Assembly (NCBI RefSeq): GCF_004006395.2
Contig: NZ_CP029758.2
Coordinates: forward strand, 558,001-622,000
Direction of reading: 5' to 3'
Origin: Clostridium sp. AWRP
GTDB taxonomy: Bacteria; Bacillota; Clostridia; Clostridiales; Clostridiaceae
DNA length: 64,000 bases
Translations under genes and position numbers: made by a program
The notes under the pieces: generated by a model
What the model saw: only the letters and a program-made list of their open reading frames with translations
Databases searched by the model: none
Told to the model about the DNA's origin: nothing
In this document: piece after piece, positions 36,591 to 45,009 of the stretch
Numbering within the stretch: the stretch's first letter is position 1
Layout: every line of letters begins with the position of its first letter

Positions 36591-37121
36591 ATATTTTTTT
36601 GATTCTTTCAGGAAAATGTTATAGGTCTTTTCGTCAAAATTGCACATTACAACTTTATTTAAACTTGTATCTTTCTTTTTGAAAAATTCTATAGTAGTTT
36701 CAATGAGTATTTTTCCACATTTATCTTTTGGAAAACCAAATATACCAGAACTTATGGCTGGAATGGATATAGAATGTAAATTATAGCATTCTGCCAGATT
36801 GAGCACACTTGTTACAGCTTTTTTTAGTTTCTCATTTTCATTGCCCTCACCCATTACAGGACCTACGGTGTGTATAACAAATTTGGCAGGTAGCTTATGT
36901 CCATATGTTATGACTGCTTTTCCAACGGGAACACTTCCAATTATGGATATAAGTTTATTGCTATCATTTTGTATTTCAAATCCACCAGCAGAGACTATGG
37001 CTAGAGCTGCACCTCCTCCATGTTGTAATCTGCTGTTTGCAGGATTTACAATGGCATCACTGTGTTCTTTTGTTATATCTCCTTTTTTGATTTCAATTGT
37101 GTTATTACCTATTTTAATCAT
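36579..37121 (-). CDS. Macrodomain protein, ADP-ribose-acting
   Basis: 180 residues, a single macro domain with AAAAGGGG ahead of ATG. Motifs are KGDITKEHSDAIVNPANS, GGGAALAIVSAGG, GHKLPAKFVIHTVGP, and SISIPAISSGIFGFPKDKC, the standard ADP-ribose binding loops. Family members remove ADP-ribose or deacetylate O-acetyl-ADP-ribose. Here the family's usual GGGVDGAI reads GGGAALAI, closer to the group that lacks some catalytic residues, so binding is surer than catalysis. Confidence 0.88.
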   Translation of the reverse strand: MIKIGNNTIEIKKGDITKEHSDAIVNPANSRLQHGGGAALAIVSAGGFEIQNDSNKLISIIGSVPVGKAVITYGHKLPAKFVIHTVGPVMGEGNENEKLKKAVTSVLNLAECYNLHSISIPAISSGIFGFPKDKCGKILIETTIEFFKKKDTSLNKVVMCNFDEKTYNIFLKESKKYLLK

Positions 37122-37447
37122 ATACTAATCCCCTTTTAGAAATTTTTTTGAATAGTATTATCAAATTGTATAGTTCTGTTGATATAATTATATATCTTAC
37201 TCCACAATTAGCAATAATAAGGATTAGTTACTTTTTTAATTATCACTTCTTAACTTTATGAATATAGGTATTCTAACTTAGAAACCCTCATATAAGTGAA
37301 GTTGAAGATTTGTTGTATATTGGAGGAAATGCTTACTAAATTTATTTTAAAGTTTTAGGGTAAAGTTCTTTATTTTAAACAACATTAAGCTTATAATAAA
37401 AATGTTAAAAAGTTATTTTACAGTGCCTACATAAGAGGAGGATGGAA
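37122..37447. other. Divergent intergenic region, 326 bases
   Basis: It separates the minus-strand macrodomain gene from the HlyD genes. I see a possible -10 box TATAAT at 37392-37397, 55 bases before the HlyD start, with no good -35. AGAGGAGG at 37434-37441 is the HlyD ribosome site. A short frame after TTGGAGGAAATG (nine codons) is probably chance. Nothing else is supported. Confidence 0.4.
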
Positions 37448-38242
37448 ATGAAAAAGATTATTTTAGTTTGTTTAGTGGTTATAGGGGTGTTTTTAGGTGG
37501 CTGTAGTTATAATAAAAATTCAGCTCCTACAAAGACAATTACAAATTCTAATGAACAGAATGATAAGGGTTCGTTTATAATGGGAGGAAAGATTACAACA
37601 AATGAAGATACTCAAATAACTTCAAACATTTCGGCAAGGGTTTCAGAAGTATCTGTAGACATAGGAACAAAAGTAACAGATGGACAAGTTGTTATAAAAT
37701 TGGATACCCAAGATCTTCAGAATCAAGTTGATCAAGCACAGAATACATTAAATGCTGCAAATTCGAGTTTAACTAGTGCACAAAATAGTGTGTATAATAG
37801 TACAAGCTTAACAGGTAGTTCTGCATCGTCCAATGTAAGTACTTATCAAAGTCAAGTAAATCAGGCACAGGCTGCATTAAAAGCTGCTCAAAATTCGCTT
37901 AATAATGCTACTATTACATCACCTATTTCAGGAACAGTTAGTGCTAAAAATGTAAATGTTGGCGATATGGCTTATCCAGGTAAACCTCTTATATCAATAG
38001 TTAATTCTGATAAATTATATGTAAATGCATATGCACCATCTTATATTTTAAATAAGATTAACGTTGGCCAAAATGTAATTATTAGAGTACCTGATCTTCC
38101 AAATCAGGATTTTCAAGGAAAAGTAACTGTCATAAATTCTAAAGTAGAGTCGCAAAGTTCAGATGTTTTAGTAAAGGTTACTATAAATGGTAAAAATCCA
38201 TCTTTGAAACCGGGTATGTTTGCGGAAATCGGATTAGAGTAG
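37448..38242 (+). CDS. HlyD/RND-type membrane fusion lipoprotein
   Basis: 264 residues from ATG 37448, six bases after AGAGGAGG; ATG 37442 abuts that site. A lipobox (VFLGGC) anchors it in the membrane. A split biotinyl-lipoyl domain (ITSNISARVSEVSVDIGTKV and ITSPISGTVSAKNVNVGDM) flanks a Gln/Asn/Ser-rich helical hairpin (about 90-150). A beta-barrel part follows (VNAYAPSYILNKINVGQNV, then LKPGMFAEIGL). Such adaptors link exporters to the exterior. A second adaptor follows 20 bases later; no permease or ATPase gene is adjacent. Confidence 0.85.
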   Translation: MKKIILVCLVVIGVFLGGCSYNKNSAPTKTITNSNEQNDKGSFIMGGKITTNEDTQITSNISARVSEVSVDIGTKVTDGQVVIKLDTQDLQNQVDQAQNTLNAANSSLTSAQNSVYNSTSLTGSSASSNVSTYQSQVNQAQAALKAAQNSLNNATITSPISGTVSAKNVNVGDMAYPGKPLISIVNSDKLYVNAYAPSYILNKINVGQNVIIRVPDLPNQDFQGKVTVINSKVESQSSDVLVKVTINGKNPSLKPGMFAEIGLE

Positions 38243-38261
38243 TGAAAAGGGGGGATACAGC

Positions 38262-38933
38262 ATGGTTAATAAAATAGTTAGTATGATTAAGAAATATAAA
38301 ATAGCAGCTATTGGAATATTAGTAGGAATTGTAGTAATAGTGTGCGGTATAATATCTTATTTTTGGTATGAAAACACTTATTATATTTCAACAAATGATG
38401 CAGTAGTGGGTGCAGATTTAGTTAATGTAAATACTCAAATTCAAGGTAAATTACTAGAGTTTGATATAAATGAGGGTGATGAAGTTAATAAAGATGAGAT
38501 ATTGGCCAGACAGGAAGTTACAAATACCCCGGATTCAAGCATAGATTCATCTTTAGTGAGAGCTCCTATAAGTGGTATAGTTGTGAAAAAGCAGAGTACT
38601 CAGGGAGAATTTAAACTAGCTGGTCAAACTATAGCTACTGTAGCAGATGAGGATAATGTTTATGTAACTGCAAATATAGATGAAAAAGAAATTCAAAATA
38701 TAAAAGTTGGTCAAGCTGTTACCGTTAAGTTTGATGAATTTAATGGCAAAAAGTTTAATGGAAAAGTAAAATCCATTGGATTAGTATCACAAAATGGACT
38801 AAATCAATCTTCTAAAGATAAAAGTGGTAAGTTTGAAAAAGTAAACCATAAAGTACCGGTTAAAATTCAGTTCAATAAAACTAAGGGATTAGTTTTAGGA
38901 ACTAATGCAAGTGTCAAGATTCGTATAAAATAG
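38262..38933 (+). CDS. HlyD/EmrA-type membrane fusion protein, short
   Basis: 223 residues with one N-terminal membrane helix (about 14-36). The lipoyl domain has STNDAVVGADLVNVNTQIQG and RAPISGIVVKKQSTQGEF, typical of EmrA; the beta-barrel VYVTANIDEKEIQNIKVGQ follows. The usual coiled-coil hairpin is reduced to the short EVTNTPDSSIDSS. So it is a compact adaptor that may dimerise with the upstream lipoprotein. Partner pump unknown. Confidence 0.85.
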   Translation: MVNKIVSMIKKYKIAAIGILVGIVVIVCGIISYFWYENTYYISTNDAVVGADLVNVNTQIQGKLLEFDINEGDEVNKDEILARQEVTNTPDSSIDSSLVRAPISGIVVKKQSTQGEFKLAGQTIATVADEDNVYVTANIDEKEIQNIKVGQAVTVKFDEFNGKKFNGKVKSIGLVSQNGLNQSSKDKSGKFEKVNHKVPVKIQFNKTKGLVLGTNASVKIRIK

Positions 38934-39072
38934 AAAACAATTTATTTATGCTTAATTATAAGTACTAAATTTTATTAGATTAAAAAAAGTTTAATAAGTT
39001 TAAAGCTTATATTTTAGAAAATCCAAGAAGTTTAGAAATCTGTTTATATTAAATTGTTAGGAGTGATATAAA

Positions 39073-39879
39073 ATGAGTAATTTCTACACAAAATCAGGTG
39101 TAAGACTTACCTATGCAGAAAGTGGTAAAGGTAAAAAAGCAATTGTTTTTATTCACGGTATGCTTTGTTCCAAAGATTTTTTTCAAAAACAAATTTCTTT
39201 TTTCAAAGATAAGGATTATCATGCTGTAGCTGTAGATCTTAGAGGACATGGTGATTCCGATAAACCTCTGGAAGGGTATACAGTAAAAACGTATGCTTCT
39301 GATGTTCATGAACTTATTCAAAAATTAAATTTGGAAAAACCTATATTAGTTGGCTGGTCAATGGGTTCTATGGTGATTTGGGATTATTTTGATATGTTCC
39401 CTGGTGAAGTAGGTGGATTGGTATGTGTAGACCAATCACCATCAGATTTTGCATGGCCAAATTGGAAGTTTGGAGTAATGACTACAAATGATTTGAAGGA
39501 AATATCCGAGGTTACACAAACAAACAGAGAACCATTTTATAAAGAATTAATTGGTTTGATGCTGCACGCTCCTTCTAAAGAAGATTCTGAGTTCTTTTTA
39601 AGTCAACTTATGAAAATACCACCTGTAATAGCAGAAGCAATTGTTTTAAATCAGACTTATCAGGACTACAGGGAGACTATTAAAAACATAAATGTGCCAA
39701 CTTTTGTTGCATTTGGAGAAGATCCAAAACTTAATCCGCCAGAAGCGGGTATGTGGATAAAAGATAACATTAAAGATTCTAAAATAAAGATTTTTAAGAA
39801 TTCAAGTCATTGTCCATTTTGGGAAGAACCGGATGAATTTAATAAGGCAGTTAAAGATTTTGCAGATTCAATAAAGTAA
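39073..39879 (+). CDS. Alpha/beta-hydrolase
   Basis: 268 residues. Oxyanion region FIHGMLCSKDFF, the strand-turn VDLRGHGDSDKP, nucleophile elbow GWSMGSM, acidic residue near FGEDPKLNPPE and His in SSHCPFWEEPDEF make up a full catalytic set. The family includes esterases, haloperoxidase-like and lactonase enzymes; the VDLRGHGDSDKP motif fits the non-haem haloperoxidase/esterase group. No signal peptide. It stands alone with its own terminator. Confidence 0.88.
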   Translation: MSNFYTKSGVRLTYAESGKGKKAIVFIHGMLCSKDFFQKQISFFKDKDYHAVAVDLRGHGDSDKPLEGYTVKTYASDVHELIQKLNLEKPILVGWSMGSMVIWDYFDMFPGEVGGLVCVDQSPSDFAWPNWKFGVMTTNDLKEISEVTQTNREPFYKELIGLMLHAPSKEDSEFFLSQLMKIPPVIAEAIVLNQTYQDYRETIKNINVPTFVAFGEDPKLNPPEAGMWIKDNIKDSKIKIFKNSSHCPFWEEPDEFNKAVKDFADSIK

Positions 39880-39899
39880 TTATAGAGAGGTTCTAAACG

Positions 39900-39948
39900 A
39901 AAAATAAACTTATGCGTAGAAATATTTTTACGCATAAGTTTATTTTTT
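39900..39948. terminator. Bidirectional terminator
   Basis: An 18-bp perfect stem, AAAATAAACTTATGCGTA (39901-39918) and its complement at 39929-39946, has A-rich and T-rich sides. It lies between convergent hydrolase and phosphoesterase genes. Confidence 0.92.
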
Positions 39949-39959
39949 AGTTAGAAATT

Positions 39960-41624
39960 CTATTTATCTATCATAATCATGTTAAATTGAGTATTATAGC
40001 TGCAATTAAAACCTGCTTTAGATAAAGCATTTAAAGCTACATTTTTATTAGAAGAAAGGTCTTTGGCATTGAAACTATAAGTTTGCTTATCTATAGTCAA
40101 TGTCATTCTAGATGAATCATATTTTCCACCTAAGTACATAGCTATATAATTTGGATTTACATAAGCTTTACCTTTTATGATTTCAGCTTGATTACTTCCA
40201 AATGCAATTGGTGTTCCATATATAACTAACCTTGGATCAGCACCTATGGCTGCTAATTCTTTATTATTCATATCTACATTGTATGCAGTTGGAAGAACTA
40301 CTTTTGTACTGTTTTGAGGATGATCCTTATCTATTATAAAGGAATCTACTAAGGTACCATCTTGTTTATAAGTATTTATCGCAAGTACATTTCCTTTCAC
40401 ATCTGCTACTTCATAGCAAGGCATATCTTGTGGATCAAAGAAGAATGCATCCCAAACTTTAGATGATAAATCTGGATAATATTTAGCTCCACTTCTACCA
40501 GTTACATAATATACTGTTCCCTTAGAATAATTGGTATAGTATTTTCCATTATTAATAGGAAAAGTTCTCGACATTGCATGATCATGTCCATTTATAACTA
40601 CATCTACATGATGTCTTTCTAATACAGGTGATATTATATTTTTTAAAGTTATATTTGCTCTTGAAGCTTTATTGTAATATGGAGTTTTATGGAAGGATAC
40701 TATTGTCCAAGGCTTTTTATTTGAAGTCAAGTCTGAATCAAGCCATGCGGCCTGCTTTTTTAAAAATTCATCATTATTTGGAGATTCTTCATCTTCCTGG
40801 CTGTCTAACATAACGAAATGAACATTTCCATAATCGTAAGAATATACTTGCCCTTTGAAACCATTAGGTCCGTTCATAGGAACTTTAAATTGACTGGTAA
40901 AATATTTAGGTTTAGTTGAATTCCAGCCAACCGCATTGTAGGTTTCGTGATTGCCTTGAACTGGCATTTCAGGTAAATTGTCAATAACTCCTTTAGCAGC
41001 ATCAAACCAGTTATTCCAATGCCTATAATCTTGGCCCTTTTCAACTAAATCACCAACATTTATCATGAAATCGGCATCTTTATTTTTAGAATAGGCGTTT
41101 TGAACTGTCTTGTTCCAGGGAGCATAATTTGGAACAGCAGCATTTCCACTTTGAGAATCCCCAAAAACAATAAATTTAACATCGTCTTCTTTGCTTGCTT
41201 CTGTTTTAAATGTATTTTTAGTACTCCAATTTTGGCCATCTCCTACCATATAACTATACTTAGTTCCTGGAGTAAGATTTTCTAAGGTAGCTGAAAATAA
41301 ATTCATACATCCAGTATTTATATCAGTGCTTGATGTAGAAAAATCTTGTTTAGTAGCATTAAGAGTTTTTGTTTCTCCAGTAGCCAAATTTTTATATTGA
41401 ACTAATCCTTTAGTTACATTTGTACTAGTTCTCCAGGTGATTGTCTGTGTAGTTTTAGGGTCTTTAGTCCAGGTTAAAGTAACGTGATCAGGTTTCACAG
41501 TAGAATTTAAATTAGTATTAATAGTTGTACTATCGTAAGCCGCATGAACTGAGTATATTGGAGCTATTGTTGATGTGGCAGCAATAAGTGCAGCTATTAT
41601 CATAGATAAGTATTTTTTTTTCAT
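39960..41624 (-). CDS. Secreted purple-acid-phosphatase-type metallophosphoesterase
   Basis: 554 residues with a signal peptide (about 1-28, cleaved after VHA). A fibronectin-like N-terminal domain (DHVTLTWTKDPKTTQTITWR) precedes the metallophosphoesterase: FIVFGDSQSG, MINVGDLVEKGQD, PVQGNHE, VSFHKTPYY and VINGHDHAMSR supply the metal ligands. The last 75 residues match the copper-amine-oxidase-N-like repeat used in clostridial surface proteins (GKAYVNPNYIAMYLGGKYD). A secreted, possibly wall-associated phosphatase, helpful for phosphate acquisition. AGGGGGAAA precedes ATG. Confidence 0.9.
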   Translation of the reverse strand: MKKKYLSMIIAALIAATSTIAPIYSVHAAYDSTTINTNLNSTVKPDHVTLTWTKDPKTTQTITWRTSTNVTKGLVQYKNLATGETKTLNATKQDFSTSSTDINTGCMNLFSATLENLTPGTKYSYMVGDGQNWSTKNTFKTEASKEDDVKFIVFGDSQSGNAAVPNYAPWNKTVQNAYSKNKDADFMINVGDLVEKGQDYRHWNNWFDAAKGVIDNLPEMPVQGNHETYNAVGWNSTKPKYFTSQFKVPMNGPNGFKGQVYSYDYGNVHFVMLDSQEDEESPNNDEFLKKQAAWLDSDLTSNKKPWTIVSFHKTPYYNKASRANITLKNIISPVLERHHVDVVINGHDHAMSRTFPINNGKYYTNYSKGTVYYVTGRSGAKYYPDLSSKVWDAFFFDPQDMPCYEVADVKGNVLAINTYKQDGTLVDSFIIDKDHPQNSTKVVLPTAYNVDMNNKELAAIGADPRLVIYGTPIAFGSNQAEIIKGKAYVNPNYIAMYLGGKYDSSRMTLTIDKQTYSFNAKDLSSNKNVALNALSKAGFNCSYNTQFNMIMIDK

Positions 41625-41780
41625 AATATTTTCCCCCTAACTTAATTTACCATTTGACAATCTTATTATATATTTTCGAAATTAAATGGATATTATATAA
41701 AGTTAACTGTATGTTAATTTATATTATGCTATAATAAATGTTAATTATAATTTTTGTAATATTGAAGGAGAGTATGATAA

Positions 41781-42311
41781 ATGGAACATAAGGGAGTTTT
41801 AAAGAATATAGGTGGATATGTATTTTATATTATATTAGCAGTTGTGTTTGCATTGGTATTTAGGACCTATGTTTTTGCAAGAACAACTGTGACAGGACCT
41901 TCTATGCAGCCTACATTTCATGATAAGGATTCTGTATTCTTGGAAAAAGTAAGCACTGAAACCGGGCATATAAGCAGAGGAGAAATTGTTACTTTTTATT
42001 CTAAAGACGAAAATAATGATGATTACATAAAAAGAGTTATAGGAATAGCTGGAGATAAAGTTGAAATAAAGGATGGAAAGGTATTTTTAAATGGACAACT
42101 TCTTTCGGAAGATTATCTTCCTAAGGGGACTATTACTGAACCTAATTCTCTTATTACACAATATGTAGTCCCTAAAGGATATGTTTTTGTACTTGGAGAT
42201 AATAGGGGAAATAGTACTGACAGCAGAATACTTGGACCAATAAATTTGAAAGATATAAGAGGGCATGTTGTTTTGAGAGTATACCCTTTTAATAAGATTA
42301 AGGCATTTTAA
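41781..42311 (+). CDS. lepB: Signal peptidase I
   Basis: 176 residues, one N-terminal membrane helix (10-28), the outside catalytic domain following. Catalytic Ser41 lies in GPSMQPTF and the general base Lys84 in YIKRVIGIAGD; box E is VLGDNRGNSTDSR. The Gram-positive form is short, as here. It removes signal peptides from exported proteins, several of which are encoded in this window. The gene is monocistronic. Confidence 0.95.
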   Translation: MEHKGVLKNIGGYVFYIILAVVFALVFRTYVFARTTVTGPSMQPTFHDKDSVFLEKVSTETGHISRGEIVTFYSKDENNDDYIKRVIGIAGDKVEIKDGKVFLNGQLLSEDYLPKGTITEPNSLITQYVVPKGYVFVLGDNRGNSTDSRILGPINLKDIRGHVVLRVYPFNKIKAF

Positions 42312-42337
42312 AATTTGTAATATGTATAACTTAACTT

Positions 42338-42450
42338 TAGCAGTTTAAGAAAATTACGAAGCAAAGCTTTTGAAAATAACAAAGTTCAAATAACAAAGAA
42401 CAGATAAAGATGATTTCCATATTTGAACTTTGAACTTTGTTCTTTAAAAA
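42338..42450 (+). repeat. Degenerate structured repeat, copy G
   Basis: CAGTTTAAGAAAATTACGA (42341-42359) equals the flank of copy F at one mismatch. A reduced GAAGC-AAA-GCTTTT hairpin follows, then arms of a third kind, AAAGTTCAAA...TTTGAACTTTG, around GATGATTTCC. It lies between lepB and proB. Confidence 0.6.
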
Positions 42451-42509
42451 AATTTCGTATGTGTAAAGGTTGAGTATATAAAAGTAAAATCGTTTGTGGG
42501 GAGTAAAAA

Positions 42510-43310
42510 ATGAACATTAGAGAAAAATATTTAAAAGATGCTAAAAAAGTTGTAGTTAAGGTAGGTACTTCTACTCTTATAACCGAAGATGGATCTTTGG
42601 ATTTGTATAGAATAGAAGAGATAGTAAGACAAATTTGTTATTTGCAAAATCAAGGTAAAAGTGTAGTTTTAGTAACTTCTGGAGCTATTGGTGTTGGATT
42701 TTTGAAGCTAGGACTTAAAACAAAGCCAAAAGACATATGTGAAAAGCAAGCTGCTGCGGCTATCGGGCAGGGAATACTTTTGAATACATATGAAAAAATA
42801 TTTTCAGAACATGGCAAAATAGTAGCTCAGATTTTACTTACAAAAAATGATCTGGATATTGTAGACAATTATACTAATGCCCAAAATACTTTCACAGCAC
42901 TTTTAAAACGTGGAGTAGTACCAATAGTTAATGAAAATGATGCAGTTGCGGTAGAGGAAATAAAATTTGGTGATAATGATACTCTTTCAGCCTTGATTGC
43001 AAAGACTATTCATGCAGATCTCCTTATATTGCTCTCAGATATTGATGGACTTTATAGTTCCGATCCCCAATCGAATAAAGATGCCAAATTAATAAGCTGT
43101 GTTCCTAAAATAACTAAGGAAATTGAAGATTGCAGTAAGGGATCTCACAGCAGTGTTGGAACAGGTGGTATGTATACTAAAATTAAGGCTGCAAAAATAG
43201 CAGTGTCATCGGGGATATCTATGATAATAGCAAATGGATCTCAGGATTCTGTTATAGAAGATATAGTTTCAAATAAGGAAATTGGAACTTTATTTGAAGC
43301 AGAAAAATAA
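42510..43310 (+). CDS. proB: Glutamate 5-kinase
   Basis: 266 residues. The amino-acid kinase fold shows KVGTSTLITEDG, VTSGAIGVGF, PIVNENDAVAVEE, FGDNDTLSALIA, LLSDIDGLY and GTGGMYTKIKAAKIA. It phosphorylates glutamate in the first step of proline synthesis. The C-terminal PUA domain of long ProB forms is absent, as is usual for clostridia. proA follows after a short gap, forming proBA. Confidence 0.96.
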   Translation: MNIREKYLKDAKKVVVKVGTSTLITEDGSLDLYRIEEIVRQICYLQNQGKSVVLVTSGAIGVGFLKLGLKTKPKDICEKQAAAAIGQGILLNTYEKIFSEHGKIVAQILLTKNDLDIVDNYTNAQNTFTALLKRGVVPIVNENDAVAVEEIKFGDNDTLSALIAKTIHADLLILLSDIDGLYSSDPQSNKDAKLISCVPKITKEIEDCSKGSHSSVGTGGMYTKIKAAKIAVSSGISMIIANGSQDSVIEDIVSNKEIGTLFEAEK

Positions 43311-43326
43311 AAGGAGGATTATAGAG

Positions 43327-44583
43327 GTGGATATAGATAGTTATGTTGTAGAAAAAGCTAAAACTGCAAGTAGGGCTGCAAGAATATTATCTAATATGGG
43401 TCCGAATTTAAAAAATAAAGCTTTAAATGATATGGCAGAGGCACTTCAAAATAACAAAGAACTTATTTTACAAGCTAATAAGTTAGATCTCGATAATGCT
43501 AAAAAATCAGGTAAAGGTAAAGCTTTTATCGACAGGCTTGAATTAAACCAAAAGAGGATAGATTCTATGGCAGGCGGACTTATTAAAGTTGCCTCACTTC
43601 CAGACCCTATCGGTGAAGTGTCTAAAATGTGGAAAAGGCCTAATGGACTGCGTATTGGAAAAGTTAGAGTACCTCTTGGAACAATAGGAATAATATATGA
43701 AGCTAGGCCAAATGTAACTGTGGATGCTGCTGCACTTTGTCTTAAAAGTGGAAATTCAGTTATTTTAAGAGGAGGAAAAGAAGCAATAAACTCCAATGTA
43801 GCTATATACAATACAATAAATAAAGCTGCTGTGAGTGCCGGATTTCCAGAAGGAGCTATTGAATTCATAGATATAACTGAAAGAGAAGCAGTAGAGACTT
43901 TGATGAAACTTAACGAATATGTAGATGTGCTCATACCAAGAGGGGGCAGGGGACTTATCAATTCCATAGTAAAGAATTCTACAGTGCCTGTAATTCAAAC
44001 TGGTATAGGAAATTGTCACGTTTATGTGGATGAAAGTGCAGATTTAAATATGGCAGAAAATATAGTGGTAAATGCAAAAACTCAAAGACCAGCAGTTTGC
44101 AATGCTATGGAAACATTGCTTGTACACAGAAACGCTGCTGAAAGGTTTTTGCCTCATTTGGGAGAAACTTTAAAAAGTTTGGGAGTTGAAATAAGAGGAT
44201 GCAGTGAAACGAAAAAATTGATTCCCTATGCAAAATTGGCAACGGAAGAGGACTATGATACAGAATTCCTAGATTTGATATTGGCTGTAAAAGTAGTGAA
44301 TTCACTGGATGAAGCTATAGATCATATTTATAAATATGGAACAAAACATTCTGAATCTATAATAACAAATGATTACAATTCCTCTCAAAGATTTTTAAAT
44401 GAAGTTGATGCTGCGGCAGTTTATGTAAATGCATCTACTAGATTTACTGATGGTGAGCAGTTTGGATTTGGTGCCGAAATAGGTATAAGTACCCAGAAGC
44501 TTCATGCGAGAGGACCTATGGGGTTAAATGAACTTACTACATCAAAGTATGTAATCTATGGAGAAGGACAGATACGAAAATAG
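43327..44583 (+). CDS. proA: Glutamate-5-semialdehyde dehydrogenase
   Basis: 418 residues from GTG 43327, nine bases after AAAGGAGG; the earlier in-frame codons lie inside proB. Motifs include IYEARPNVTVDAAALCLKSG, VILRGGKEA, the NAD(P)-binding VPVIQTGIGNCHVYVD, the catalytic Cys in RPAVCNAMETLL, and FGFGAEIGISTQKLHARGP. It reduces glutamyl-5-phosphate to the semialdehyde for proline. Length matches the family (about 415). Confidence 0.96.
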   Translation: MDIDSYVVEKAKTASRAARILSNMGPNLKNKALNDMAEALQNNKELILQANKLDLDNAKKSGKGKAFIDRLELNQKRIDSMAGGLIKVASLPDPIGEVSKMWKRPNGLRIGKVRVPLGTIGIIYEARPNVTVDAAALCLKSGNSVILRGGKEAINSNVAIYNTINKAAVSAGFPEGAIEFIDITEREAVETLMKLNEYVDVLIPRGGRGLINSIVKNSTVPVIQTGIGNCHVYVDESADLNMAENIVVNAKTQRPAVCNAMETLLVHRNAAERFLPHLGETLKSLGVEIRGCSETKKLIPYAKLATEEDYDTEFLDLILAVKVVNSLDEAIDHIYKYGTKHSESIITNDYNSSQRFLNEVDAAAVYVNASTRFTDGEQFGFGAEIGISTQKLHARGPMGLNELTTSKYVIYGEGQIRK

Positions 44584-44651
44584 AGATTTTTATCTGATGT
44601 CTATCTACTGTAACACTCCTACTAAGTAAGATTCATTGATTAAATTTAAAT

Positions 44652-44690
44652 TGAACTTCTGAGAATCGTATACTCAGGAGTTTAATTTTT
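44652..44690 (+). terminator. Rho-independent terminator of proBA
   Basis: AACTTCTGAG (44654-44663) pairs with CTCAGGAGTT (44673-44682) through one wobble, and a T-rich tail follows. Confidence 0.75.
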
Positions 44691-44772
44691 GATTAAAATT
44701 CTTAAATGGAGAGTATTCTGTAATTATGGTATAATATAGAAAATAAATTTTTGATTTTAAGAGGTGTATAAA

Positions 44773-44997
44773 ATGGCAGGTATAAAATATGAAATAAAAG
44801 AGAATAAAGGAGTATTATCAGAGTCGCCTAAAGGATGGAAGAAAGAATTAAATTTAGTAAGCTGGAATGATAGAATGGCTAAATACGATATAAGGGATTG
44901 GTCACAAGAACATGACAAAATGGGAAAAGGAGTTACTCTAACTGTAGAAGAACTGAGGGAGTTAAAAAACATATTAAATAATATGGATTTGTCTTAG
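44773..44997 (+). CDS. YdbC/PC4-type ssDNA-binding small protein
   Basis: 74 residues from ATG 44773, six bases after GAGGTG. The pattern, a short beta sheet (IKYEIKENKGVLSES, ELNLVSWNDRMAKYDIRDW) followed by one helix (TVEELRELKNILNNM), matches the bacterial PC4-like YdbC family, which binds single-stranded DNA or RNA and is suggested to act in transcription. Cytoplasmic. Twelve bases from the next gene, so likely co-transcribed with the PBP gene. Confidence 0.82.
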   Translation: MAGIKYEIKENKGVLSESPKGWKKELNLVSWNDRMAKYDIRDWSQEHDKMGKGVTLTVEELRELKNILNNMDLS

Positions 44998-45009
44998 AGG
45001 TATGATTTT

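Noticed and set aside
36799..37128. 109-codon plus-strand frame over the macrodomain gene
   Set aside because: Antisense shadow of a clear macrodomain protein.
43446..43967. 173-codon minus-strand frame inside proA
   Set aside because: Antisense to a certain gene; no ribosome site, product has no recognisable pattern.
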